Assembly: GCA_945957335.1 (NCBI GenBank)
Contig: CAMFLJ010000016.1
Coordinates: 1-22,222 of the forward strand
Length of the DNA: 22,222 nt
DNA from: an uncultured Actinomycetes bacterium
GTDB taxonomy: Bacteria > Actinomycetota > Acidimicrobiia > Acidimicrobiales > Acidimicrobilacustridaceae
Direction of reading: 5' to 3'
Under the pieces are notes generated by a model that searched no databases, was not told where the DNA came from, and was given only the letters and a program-made list of their open reading frames with translations. A program made the position numbers and the translations under genes. Below, in pieces: positions 16,559 to 22,222 of this stretch; position 1 is the first letter of the stretch, and every line of letters starts with the position of its first letter.

Positions 16559-17037
16559 CGTCCGGGCCCCAGCTCGATCGGCGGGGAGCCGCCCTGGGGC
16601 CGCTCGGGGGTGACGTCGCCGACGTACTCGACGTCGACCACGGTGGCGCCGACGAAGCGGCCCGAGACGGGCAGGGTGCCCCGGCGGGTCCAACGGCGCA
16701 CGAGCAGGTTGCGCACGAGGTGGCGCACCGGCGGCAGCAGCAGGAGCAGGCCCAGGGCGTCGGTGACGAACCCGGGGATGATGCACATGGCGCCGGCGAG
16801 GGCGATCAGCGCACCGTCGACGAGCTCGTCGGCCGGCACCTCGCCGCGGTTGACGGTGGCCTGCATGCGCCGCAGCACACCGAGGCCCTCACGCTTCACC
16901 AGCCACAGCCCCAGCAGGCTGCACGCCATGAGCGCCAGCACGGCGGGCAGCACGCCGATGGCCCCGGCCACCACGACGAAGACGTAGATCTCGACGAGCG
17001 GGACGACCACGAAGAGGAGGAACAGCAGGCCGACCAT
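16555..17037 (-). CDS. FxsA family membrane protein
   Basis: A 160-residue membrane protein of the FxsA family. Helices: about residues 2-26 (LLFLLFVVVPLVEIYVFVVV), 27-47 (IGVLPAVLALMACSLLGLWLV), and a pair at about 73-103 (LVDGALIALAGAMCIIPGFVTD, ALGLLLLLPPVR). The motifs EIYVF, REG and IPGFVTDALGLLLLLPP are family hallmarks. E. coli FxsA relieves exclusion of phage T7 by the F plasmid through PifA; its normal role is unknown. TAGCCT ends 8 nt before the ATG at 17037 with no Shine-Dalgarno sequence, so this transcript is probably leaderless. It overlaps the LACTB2-like gene, forming a two-gene operon. Confidence 0.93.
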   Translation of the reverse strand: MVGLLFLLFVVVPLVEIYVFVVVAGAIGVLPAVLALMACSLLGLWLVKREGLGVLRRMQATVNRGEVPADELVDGALIALAGAMCIIPGFVTDALGLLLLLPPVRHLVRNLLVRRWTRRGTLPVSGRFVGATVVDVEYVGDVTPERPQGGSPPIELGPGR

Positions 17038-17045
17038 GGATGACC

Positions 17046-17051
17046 AGGCTA
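17046..17051 (-). promoter_or_regulatory. -10 box TAGCCT of the FxsA operon
   Basis: On the minus strand TAGCCT ends 8 nt before the ATG at 17037. It lies downstream of the whiB terminator, so the operon has its own promoter. Confidence 0.55.
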
Positions 17052-17109
17052 CCGGCCGGGCCCGGATTCTCCCGGGCGGCCGGCATCGGTGCGTGCCGGG
17101 ACCGAAGCG

Positions 17110-17156
17110 AAAAAAGCCCCGGCGCCGGGTCGGACGAACCGTCCCCGGCGCCGGGT
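17110..17156 (-). terminator. Intrinsic terminator of the whiB gene
   Basis: On the minus strand a strong GC hairpin is followed by six T residues (the complement of A at 17110-17115). The palindromic 14-mer ccccggcgccgggt occurs twice, at 17117-17130 and 17143-17156. The two copies can pair with each other around an inner GGAC/GTCC stem, or each can fold alone. It sits between the whiB stop and the FxsA promoter. Confidence 0.85.
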
Positions 17157-17205
17157 ACGCAGCGATCGTCCGTCCCCCCGAACGGACGTCGCAGGCGTGG
17201 GAGCG

Positions 17206-17469
17206 TCAGCCCACTCGCGTGGTGAGCAGCTGCTTTCGCTCCAGTTCGTTGAGCCCGCCCCAGATGCCGTGCGGCTCCCGGATGGACAGGGCGTAGTCGA
17301 GGCAGTCGCCGCGGACGGCACAGGAGGTGCAGATCTCCTTGGCCCGCCGCTCACGGTGGAGCTTGTCCTCCTTGCGCTCGAACTGCGCAGGTGGGAAGAA
17401 CACGGCGGCCTGGGGGCCTCGGCACGCGGCCTTCAGCTGCCAGTTCTCTTCGATCCGCTGAGCGCTCAC
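17206..17469 (-). CDS. WhiB-family iron-sulfur transcriptional regulator
   Basis: An 87-residue WhiB-like protein. The four cluster-binding cysteines are C16, C47, C50 and C56 (AACRG; CTSCAVRGDC), giving a [4Fe-4S] cluster sensitive to oxygen or nitric oxide. The G(I/V)WGG turn is at 68-72 (HGIWGGLNELERKQLL), which in the family contacts the primary sigma factor. Between C16 and C47 there is a charged segment (FERKEDKLHRERRAKE). The exact Wbl subfamily is uncertain; it is not an obvious WhiB4 by sequence. The GTG at 17469 has GGGAGG 10 nt upstream and a canonical promoter at 17498-17526. It is followed by a strong terminator, so it is a single-gene unit. The neighbouring NfeD and ArsA genes are candidate targets, which is inference. 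Confidence 0.96.
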   Translation of the reverse strand: MSAQRIEENWQLKAACRGPQAAVFFPPAQFERKEDKLHRERRAKEICTSCAVRGDCLDYALSIREPHGIWGGLNELERKQLLTTRVG

Positions 17470-17497
17470 GTCGGCGAGGCCTCCCTTCCGGATGGGG

Positions 17498-17526
17498 ACC
17501 GTACAACCGACCTTCCGGGCTGGCAA
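17498..17526 (-). promoter_or_regulatory. Sigma-70/SigA-type promoter of whiB
   Basis: On the minus strand: -35 TTGCCA (17521-17526), a 17-bp spacer, -10 TACGGT (17498-17503). This is the best-formed core promoter in the window. It predicts a transcription start near 17491 and a leader of about 20 nt carrying GGGAGG. Confidence 0.75.
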
Positions 17527-17550
17527 GGGAAAAGTGCGACAAATGTCACT

Positions 17551-17589
17551 GGCTCCGGAGGAGCCCCGGACGGCCCTCCCGGAGGGGCC
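17551..17589 (-). terminator. Tandem GC hairpins between nfeD and whiB
   Basis: GGCTCC-GGA-GGAGCC at 17551-17565 is a perfect 6-bp stem with a 3-nt loop. A second hairpin, GGCCC ... GGGCC, lies at 17572-17589. Both are directly behind the nfeD stop on the minus strand and before the whiB promoter. They have no proper T-tract, so this is a likely but not certain terminator. Confidence 0.5.
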
Positions 17590-17602
17590 CGACCGGCCGG
17601 GG

Positions 17603-19024
17603 TCAGGCCTCGGCGACCGGCCCGTCGTCGCCCTCGACCGGGCTGTCGGCGGGGGCCGGGTCGGCTGCTGCGCCGTCGTCCTCGGCCGCCGACTCGTTGC
17701 CCTTCTTGCGGCCGGAGCGGTCGCGGTAGTCGCGGGCGCCGCCCTCCTCGGGCTCGACCTCGAGCACCAGGCCGTCGATGCCGACGACGCGCACGCGGTC
17801 GAGCTCGTCGATCGGGGTGGCCCGGTTGGTGGAGGCCCGCCAGAGGGCGTCGCGGATCTGCACGACGCCGTCGGGGCTCACCGCGGTGACGGCCCGGCCC
17901 AGCTCGCCGACCATCCACTCGCGCCCGATCGTGGGCGTCGAGAAGCGGGTCCGCACCATCGAGGGCATGCCGGCCAGGAACGTGAGCGCGAGGCCGATGA
18001 AGGCCACGCCGAGGGTGACCCACGAGAGCGAGTAGCCGTCGTAGATCGTGAACGAGCCGACCACGAACAGCACGAAGCCCGCGATCGTCCAGAAGCGGGG
18101 CACGCCCGTCTGCACGTCGACCGCGAACGCCACCATCGACAGGCCGATGAGCGCGACGGCCCACAGGCGTATCGGCAGCACCCCGAGCCCGTAGCCCGCG
18201 AGCAGGAACGATCCCGCCCCGACCACCCCCGCCACGCCGACGCCGGCGGTGAAGAGCTCGAAGATGATGAGGGCCAGGCCGACGGCCAGCAGCAGATAGG
18301 CGACGGCCGGGCTGGCGACGGTGTGGAAGAGCTGCGACAGCAGCGAGAGCTGGGCGAAGCGGACCTGCGTGAGCGGCTCACGGCGGGTCTCGCCGTTGTC
18401 GGCGGTGACCTCGCGGGTCTGGACGTCGGGCAGGTTGACCAGGAAGTCGCCGATGGTGGGGGCGTCGAAGGTGGTGATCCCGAGGTCCTTGGCCTCCTGG
18501 GCGTTCACCGTGCGGTCGGTGATGGGTGCCAGGCGGTCGGTGTTCAGCCCGTCGGTGACGGGCGTGCCGGCGTCGCCGAGGCGGGTGCCCGGGGCCATGC
18601 CCACGAGGTCGGCGGCGCCGACGAGCTGGGCGGCCTTGCCGGTGAGGCGCGAGCCCGAGGGGCCGACCCACACGTCGACGGGGACGGTGGCCGAGTTGAT
18701 GCGCTCGAGGAGCTGGGCGAAGCGGGCGTCGCTCACGACCACGCCGGTGGAGTTCGTCTGCAGGATGAGCGCGGTGGCGCCCTGGTTCTCGGCGTCGGTG
18801 ACCGACTGGGTCACGAAGTCGACCAGCACGGGGTCGAGCAGGCCGCTGACCTTCACCACGGCCACGAAGCCGGTCAGCTCGGGGTCGACGGCCTCGGTGG
18901 TGGAGGTCGTGTCGGCGCTCTGGGCACCGGCGGTGGCGGTGGCCACGGGGCCGACCACACCGAGCAGGACGAGGGCCAGCCCGACCAGGGTCAGGACGGC
19001 GCCGCTCCTGGGTAGTCTGCGCAC
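17603..19024 (-). CDS. NfeD-family membrane protein with a degenerate ClpP/SppA-like protease domain
   Basis: A 473-residue NfeD1b-type protein: signal peptide (residues 1-34, ending ATAGA), an extracytoplasmic ClpP/SppA-fold domain (about 50-200, VAVVKVSGLLDP ... VGAADLVGMAPGTRLGDAG), five or six membrane helices (about 245-365), and a C-terminal OB-fold NfeD domain (about 380-440, GRAVTAVSPDGVVQIRDALWRA). The archaeal relative PH1510 is a Ser-Lys protease that cuts stomatin. Here the nucleophile-Ser position (A-A-S-A-G in the family) aligns with L-T-G-K-A at residues 127-131, so Gly129 replaces Ser, and the oxyanion TPGG is TNSTG. So protease activity looks lost. The GTG at 19024 has GGAGG 6 nt upstream. 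The tail is acidic and disordered. Confidence 0.9.
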   Translation of the reverse strand: MRRLPRSGAVLTLVGLALVLLGVVGPVATATAGAQSADTTSTTEAVDPELTGFVAVVKVSGLLDPVLVDFVTQSVTDAENQGATALILQTNSTGVVVSDARFAQLLERINSATVPVDVWVGPSGSRLTGKAAQLVGAADLVGMAPGTRLGDAGTPVTDGLNTDRLAPITDRTVNAQEAKDLGITTFDAPTIGDFLVNLPDVQTREVTADNGETRREPLTQVRFAQLSLLSQLFHTVASPAVAYLLLAVGLALIIFELFTAGVGVAGVVGAGSFLLAGYGLGVLPIRLWAVALIGLSMVAFAVDVQTGVPRFWTIAGFVLFVVGSFTIYDGYSLSWVTLGVAFIGLALTFLAGMPSMVRTRFSTPTIGREWMVGELGRAVTAVSPDGVVQIRDALWRASTNRATPIDELDRVRVVGIDGLVLEVEPEEGGARDYRDRSGRKKGNESAAEDDGAAADPAPADSPVEGDDGPVAEA

Positions 19025-19044
19025 GGCCTTCCTCCGAGGGGAAC
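19025..19044. promoter_or_regulatory. 20-bp divergent gap carrying Shine-Dalgarno sequences for both genes
   Basis: The minus strand has GGAGG (19031-19035) 6 nt before the nfeD GTG; the plus strand has GAGGGGAAC directly before the ArsA1 ATG at 19045. No room is left for a promoter, so each gene's promoter should lie inside the other gene. Confidence 0.75.
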
Positions 19045-20013
19045 ATGGACCCTGCGCAGTTCTTCGCAGCATCACGGGTGCTCATCGTTGCCGGGAAGGG
19101 AGGCGTGGGCAAAAGCACCGTCAGCGCGGCCCTGGCGCGCGCCGCCGCCCGTGCCGGGCTGTCGACCCTCATCGTCGAGATCGAGGGCAAGAGCGGCATC
19201 AGCGGCCTGTTCGGCCGTCCGCCCTTCGGGTACGAGGAGGCCGTGCTGCACCCCGGAGGGGGCCCCGAGGGCGCCGCCGACGTCCGGGCCCGGCTGCTCA
19301 CCCCCGACGACGCCCTGCTCGAGTACCTCGAGGACCACGGCCTCCACCGGGTCACCCGGAAGCTGCTCTCGGGGGGCGCCCTCGACGTGGTCTCGACGGC
19401 CGTGCCGGGCATCCGCGACATCCTCGTGCTCGGCAAGGTCAAGCAGCTCGAGCGCTCGGGCGGCGCCGACCTGTGCGTGCTCGACGCCCCCGCCGCGGGG
19501 CACGCCATCACCTTCCTGCGCTCGGCGCGGGGCCTGCTCGACGCCGCCAGGGTGGGACCGATCAACACCCAGGCCGCCGAGGTGCTCGAGATGCTCACCG
19601 ATCCGGCCCGGTGCCAGGTCGTGCTCGTGACGGTGCCCGAGGAGACGCCGGTCAACGAGCTCGTCGACACCGCCTACAGCCTCGAGGACGAGGTCGGCGT
19701 GAGCCTCGGCCCGGTGGTGGTGAACGGCCGCTACCCCGCGCTCGACGGCCTCGACGCCGACCCGGCCACCCTGCTCACCGGTGTGCGCCCGCCCGACGGC
19801 GAGCTGGCCGCCATGGCCGAGGCCGCCGCCTTCCGCCGCCACCGCGCCGCCCTCCAGGCCGAGCAGGTGCAGCGCCTCGGCACCACCCTGCCCCTCCCCC
19901 AGCTCCAGCTGCCGTTCCTGTTCTCGACCGACCTCGGCCCGGTCGAGCTCGAGCAGCTGGTCGACGCCGCGGTCGAGGGCATCGGCGCCCTCGACGCCCT
20001 GCCGGAGCGGTGA
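19045..20013 (+). CDS. ArsA/Get3-like P-loop ATPase, first of pair (Rv3679-like), atypical switch motif
   Basis: A 322-residue deviant-P-loop ATPase of the ArsA/Get3 family. The P-loop is GKGGVGKST (residues 17-25) with the signature Lys18. The catalytic switch motif that reads DPAHS in Get3/ArsA is replaced by EIEGKSGIS (45-53), and the second switch (DTAPTGH) is LDAPAAGH. So hydrolysis may be slow or absent. This is also how I remember M. tuberculosis Rv3679, which forms a complex with Rv3680 (BagA/BagB). No CxxC zinc motif for homodimerisation is present. The ATG at 19045 has a GAGGGG Shine-Dalgarno. The stop overlaps the next start by one base (TGATG). It probably works as a heterodimer with the downstream protein. 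Confidence 0.92.
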   Translation: MDPAQFFAASRVLIVAGKGGVGKSTVSAALARAAARAGLSTLIVEIEGKSGISGLFGRPPFGYEEAVLHPGGGPEGAADVRARLLTPDDALLEYLEDHGLHRVTRKLLSGGALDVVSTAVPGIRDILVLGKVKQLERSGGADLCVLDAPAAGHAITFLRSARGLLDAARVGPINTQAAEVLEMLTDPARCQVVLVTVPEETPVNELVDTAYSLEDEVGVSLGPVVVNGRYPALDGLDADPATLLTGVRPPDGELAAMAEAAAFRRHRAALQAEQVQRLGTTLPLPQLQLPFLFSTDLGPVELEQLVDAAVEGIGALDALPER

Positions 20014-21152
20014 TGGCGTCCTCGCCGCTCGTCCCCCGTCCGCCCGTCGGCGACCCCCTCGGCCGCCTCCTCGACGAGCGCGCCGTGGTCGTGTGCACCG
20101 GCTCGGGCGGCGTGGGCAAGACCACCACCGCCGCGGTGCTGGCCATGGAGGCCGCCCACCGCGGCCGGCGGGCCTGCGTGGTCACCATCGACCCGGCCCG
20201 CCGCCTGGCCGACGCCATGGGCCTCGACGGGCTCACCGACGTGCCGGCCCGGGTGGAGGGCCCGTGGCCCGGCGAGCTGTGGGCCACCATGCTCGACACC
20301 AAGGCCACCTTCGACGCCCTCGTGCAGGCCAACGCCGCCTCGCCCGAGCAGGCGGCCGCGATCCTCGACAACCGCTTCTACCGCAACATCTCCGGCTCGC
20401 TCTCGGGCACGCAGGAGTACATGGCGATGGAGAAGCTCTACGAGCTCCACACCGAGGAGCGCTTCGACCTCGTCATCGTCGACACGCCGCCGACCCGCAA
20501 CGCCCTCGACTTCCTCGAGGCACCCCGCCGGCTCACGCGCCTGCTCGACCACCGGCTCTACCGGCTGCTGGTCGCCCCCGGCAAGGGCCTCGGGCGGGCG
20601 GTGAACGTGGCCGCCCAGACCTTCCTGCGGACGATCTCGCGGGTGGTGGGCGCCGAGGTGGTCGACGACGCCATCGGGTTCTTCGCCGCCTTCGAGGGCA
20701 TGGAGGACGGCTTCCGCGAGCGGGCCGCGGCCGTGCTGGCGCTGCTCGAGTCCGACGACTCGGCGTTCGTGCTCGTCACCGCCCCGCGGCGCGACGTGGT
20801 GGAGGAGGCCACGTTCTTCGCCGACCGCCTGGCCGAGGCCGGCATCGAGGTGCGGGCCCTGGTCGTGAACCGGGTGCACCCACGGTTCGGCAGCGCCTCA
20901 CCCGCCGTCGCCGACCAGCGGGCCGAGGCCCTGGCCGGTGGGCCGTTGGCCCCCTTCGCCCGCAACCTGGCCGACCTCTCCGCCGTGGCGGCCACCGAGG
21001 ACGCCCACCTCGAGGGGCTCACCGGCCGGGTGGCCCCGGCGCCGGTGGTGCGGGTGCCGTTCCTCGACACCGACGTGCACGACCTCCGCGGGCTCGACCG
21101 CATCGCCGCCCACCTGTTCCCCGACGCGGCCCGCCGCCTCGGCGAGCGCTAG
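20013..21152 (+). CDS. ArsA/Get3-like P-loop ATPase, second of pair (Rv3680-like)
   Basis: A 379-residue ArsA/Get3-family ATPase. The P-loop is GSGGVGKTT (residues 30-38), where the usual signature Lys of GKGG is Ser. The switch I motif is present as TIDPARRLAD (D60), and switch II is DTPPTRNALDFLEAPRR. The helical middle section (about 120-250) is where Get3 binds hydrophobic clients; SLSGTQEYMAMEKLYEL is typical of the actinobacterial group. It follows ArsA1 with a TGATG overlap, so the two are translationally coupled and probably equimolar. The presumed role is binding tail-anchored or other hydrophobic proteins, inferred from the Get3 fold. It ends tail-to-tail with the STAS gene, sharing the 4 bp CTAG. 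Confidence 0.92.
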   Translation: MASSPLVPRPPVGDPLGRLLDERAVVVCTGSGGVGKTTTAAVLAMEAAHRGRRACVVTIDPARRLADAMGLDGLTDVPARVEGPWPGELWATMLDTKATFDALVQANAASPEQAAAILDNRFYRNISGSLSGTQEYMAMEKLYELHTEERFDLVIVDTPPTRNALDFLEAPRRLTRLLDHRLYRLLVAPGKGLGRAVNVAAQTFLRTISRVVGAEVVDDAIGFFAAFEGMEDGFRERAAAVLALLESDDSAFVLVTAPRRDVVEEATFFADRLAEAGIEVRALVVNRVHPRFGSASPAVADQRAEALAGGPLAPFARNLADLSAVAATEDAHLEGLTGRVAPAPVVRVPFLDTDVHDLRGLDRIAAHLFPDAARRLGER

Positions 21153-21493
21153 TCGACCGGGTCGAGCAGGGCGGCCTCTGCGGCCTCGAGCGTCTCCTCG
21201 ACCGAGACGATGCGGTCGAAGCCGGTGGTGTGGAGCAGGCGGGTGAGGGTGGGGCGGCTGCACGCCACCGCCACCTCGCCGTCGGACTCGCGCGTGCGGC
21301 GGATGCCACCGATCAGCGCGCCGAGGCCGGAGGAGTCCATGAACGGCACCGACGACAGGTCGATGAGCAGGCGCTCGGCGGCGGCCAGCTCGGACAGGGC
21401 GTCGCGGAACTGGCCGACGGTGTACGCGTCGAGCTCGCCGACGGGTCGGCAGAGGGTGTAGCGCTCGTTGTGCTCCACGACGATCTCGAGCAA
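21149..21493 (-). CDS. STAS-domain anti-anti-sigma factor
   Basis: A 114-residue SpoIIAA/RsbV-type protein. Core: LCRPVGELDAYTVGQFRDALSEL, then LLIDLSSVPFMDSSGLGALIGG with the phosphorylatable serine (Ser54 or Ser55) in the DSSGLG motif. A cognate RsbW-type kinase would phosphorylate it and control release of a sigma factor. The start is a TTG at 21493, decided by AGGAGG at 21500-21505 with 6 nt spacing; no other start in the right place has a Shine-Dalgarno sequence. Its stop overlaps that of the ArsA2 gene on the other strand. It is divergent from the receiver-domain gene at 21644 with 150 bp between. No active RsbW kinase is seen in the window. Confidence 0.93.
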   Translation of the reverse strand: MLEIVVEHNERYTLCRPVGELDAYTVGQFRDALSELAAAERLLIDLSSVPFMDSSGLGALIGGIRRTRESDGEVAVACSRPTLTRLLHTTGFDRIVSVEETLEAAEAALLDPVD

Positions 21494-21499
21494 CCCGAG

Positions 21500-21505
21500 C
21501 CTCCT
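21500..21505 (-). promoter_or_regulatory. Shine-Dalgarno AGGAGG deciding the STAS TTG start
   Basis: A consensus AGGAGG on the minus strand lies 6 nt before the TTG at 21493. It is too far (21 nt) from the next candidate GTG codon to serve it. Confidence 0.8.
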
Positions 21506-21606
21506 GTTCCACCGTCCGCCGGGTCGCGGCAGCCGGGATGGTAGCGGCGCCCCTCCGCTCCGACCACAGCCCCTCGGCCCTCTCACGGAGGGTGGCCGGC
21601 CACCGG

Positions 21607-21636
21607 TTGGGCGCCCTCCCGACGCTCTTGTAGCCT
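21607..21636 (+). promoter_or_regulatory. Promoter of the single-domain receiver gene
   Basis: TTGGGC (21607-21612), 18-bp spacer, TAGCCT (21631-21636). The -10 ends 7 nt before the GTG at 21644, and there is no Shine-Dalgarno sequence. Confidence 0.55.
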
Positions 21637-21643
21637 CGGCGCC

Positions 21644-22075
21644 GTGCCGACCGTGCTCCTCGCCACCGACGCCGACTGGATCCTCGACGAGGTCGACGCC
21701 GCGCTCTCCGACGCCACCACCACCGTGTACCGCGTCCGGCAGGGGCTCGACGTCCTCGAGGCCATCGACCAGCTGGCCCCCGACCTCGTGATCCTCGACG
21801 AGCAGATCGGCAACATGGGCGGCATGGCCACCCTGTCGGCCATCCGCAACGCCGAGGGCGTCGACCGCATCCCGATCACCGCGGTGCTCGTGCTGCTCGA
21901 CCGGGCCCACGACGCGTTCCAGGCCCGCCGCCACGACGCCGACGGCTACCTCGTGAAGCCGCTCGACTCGATCCGGCTCCGCCGGGCCGCCACCGTGCTG
22001 CTGAGCGGTGAGGCCTACGAGGAGCCGATCGACCTCGGCACCGGCCAGCCCGCCGACATCACCATCCGGGGCTGA
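21644..22075 (+). CDS. Stand-alone receiver-domain protein, atypical
   Basis: A 143-residue protein with a CheY-like receiver domain and no output domain. Phospho-acceptor D52 lies in LVILDEQIG and the conserved Lys is K105 in GYLVKPLD. The acidic pair at the N-terminus is spread as TDAD (D9, D11), and the switch Thr/Ser position lies in VLVLLDRAHD without a clear Thr, so phosphorylation-driven switching may be altered. The last 25 residues are not part of the fold and look flexible. The GTG at 21644 is favoured by the promoter 7 nt upstream. It is divergent from the STAS gene and followed by tRNA-Pro. It may pair with STAS or HATPase partner-switch proteins, or with a distant kinase. Confidence 0.87.
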   Translation: MPTVLLATDADWILDEVDAALSDATTTVYRVRQGLDVLEAIDQLAPDLVILDEQIGNMGGMATLSAIRNAEGVDRIPITAVLVLLDRAHDAFQARRHDADGYLVKPLDSIRLRRAATVLLSGEAYEEPIDLGTGQPADITIRG

Positions 22076-22114
22076 GCCGCCCCTGTCGGTTTCGTGGACC
22101 GAACCGTGCGGGGG

Positions 22115-22120
22115 TAGGAT
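22115..22120 (+). promoter_or_regulatory. Probable -10 box TAGGAT of the tRNA gene
   Basis: TAGGAT lies 12 nt before the first base of the tRNA at 22133, a normal distance for a tRNA promoter with a short 5' leader. No clear -35 is seen. Confidence 0.5.
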
Positions 22121-22132
22121 CACTCCCCGCTA

Positions 22133-22209
22133 CGGGCTGTAGCGCAGCTTGGTAGCGCACCTCGTTCGGGACGAGGAGGTCGTGGGTTCGAATCCCGCCA
22201 GCCCGACCA
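22133..22209 (+). tRNA. tRNA-Pro (anticodon CGG)
   Basis: A full 77-nt cloverleaf. Acceptor CGGGCTG (22133-22139) pairs with CAGCCCG (22199-22205). The D stem is GCGC/GCGC, the anticodon stem CCTCG/CGAGG closes the loop TTCGGGA with anticodon CGG, and the T arm is GTGGG-TTCGAAT-CCCGC. Discriminator A is followed by an encoded CCA (22207-22209). It reads CCG proline codons. Confidence 0.97.
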
Positions 22210-22222
22210 CGCAGCACCGATC

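Noticed and set aside
17117..17156. Two repeats with spacer, possibly a CRISPR-like pair
   Set aside because: Only two 14-bp copies, each palindromic, with a T-tract after them: this is a terminator.
17492..19015. A 507-codon open frame on the plus strand opposite nfeD
   Set aside because: The sequence is rich in Asp, His, Gly and Arg without any fold pattern. It mirrors the third-position GC bias of nfeD.
19045..21152. Arsenite efflux (ArsA) function for the ATPase pair
   Set aside because: No ArsB, ArsD or ArsR gene is present and the metal-site cysteines of ArsA are absent. The Get3-like chaperone relation fits better.
22087..22107. Possible terminator hairpin CGGTT ... AACCG after the receiver gene
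   Set aside because: The stem is only 5 bp with a loop of more than 10 nt and no T-tract; not strong enough to call.

Overview
The window is a high-GC stretch with almost every base used and short intergenic gaps. The gene content (a WhiB iron-sulfur regulator, a paired Get3/ArsA-like ATPase operon, a DUF222/HNH protein, a CtpE-type P-type ATPase, a DevR/DevS-type two-component pair) points to an actinomycete. Several protein sequences read like those of the class Acidimicrobiia, but that placement is an impression and not a measurement. No CRISPR array, insertion sequence, prophage gene or rRNA is visible.

Layout. (1) 1-3292: the 3' part of a CtpE-like cation ATPase, then a divergent NarL/DevR-type response regulator and a GAF sensor kinase whose start codons are 64 bp apart. 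(2) 3315-8308: a patch of small accessory genes: a dihydrofolate-reductase-fold protein, a flavin-reductase-fold protein in an operon with a TetR regulator that has a perfect 18-bp operator at its own start, a short lipoprotein, a DUF1579-like protein and a DUF222/HNH nuclease broken by a frameshift. (3) 8457-12025: a phosphotransferase-AAA kinase fusion, a second flavin-reductase-fold protein, a stand-alone LigD/LigC-type ATP-dependent DNA ligase and a degenerate RsbW-like protein. (4) 12048-15649: divergent dUTPase and oligoribonuclease, a metallo-beta-lactamase-fold hydrolase and an MFS exporter. (5) 15698-21152: FxsA and an Rv3677c/LACTB2-like hydrolase (overlapping genes), WhiB, and NfeD, all on the minus strand, facing two overlapping ArsA/Get3-like ATPases. 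(6) 21149-22209: a STAS anti-anti-sigma factor, a single-domain receiver protein and tRNA-Pro(CGG).

The strongest genome-level signal is regulatory. Ten genes have a TANNNT -10 box ending 6-10 nt before the start codon with no Shine-Dalgarno sequence, so they look leaderless. Another group (the response regulator, both genes of the TetR operon, the DHFR-like gene, WhiB, NfeD, ArsA1, STAS) has clear Shine-Dalgarno sequences. This rule moves several starts and suggests that the MFS gene starts at an AUC codon.

The most interesting proteins are in region 5. The NfeD protein has lost the serine-protease nucleophile. ArsA1 has lost the usual Asp-Pro switch motif, while its partner ArsA2 keeps it. 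The NfeD and ArsA1 start codons are only 20 bp apart, with a Shine-Dalgarno sequence for each gene inside that gap. This suggests a membrane-protein targeting or quality-control locus made partly of pseudo-enzymes, next to a redox-sensing WhiB. That functional link is inference.
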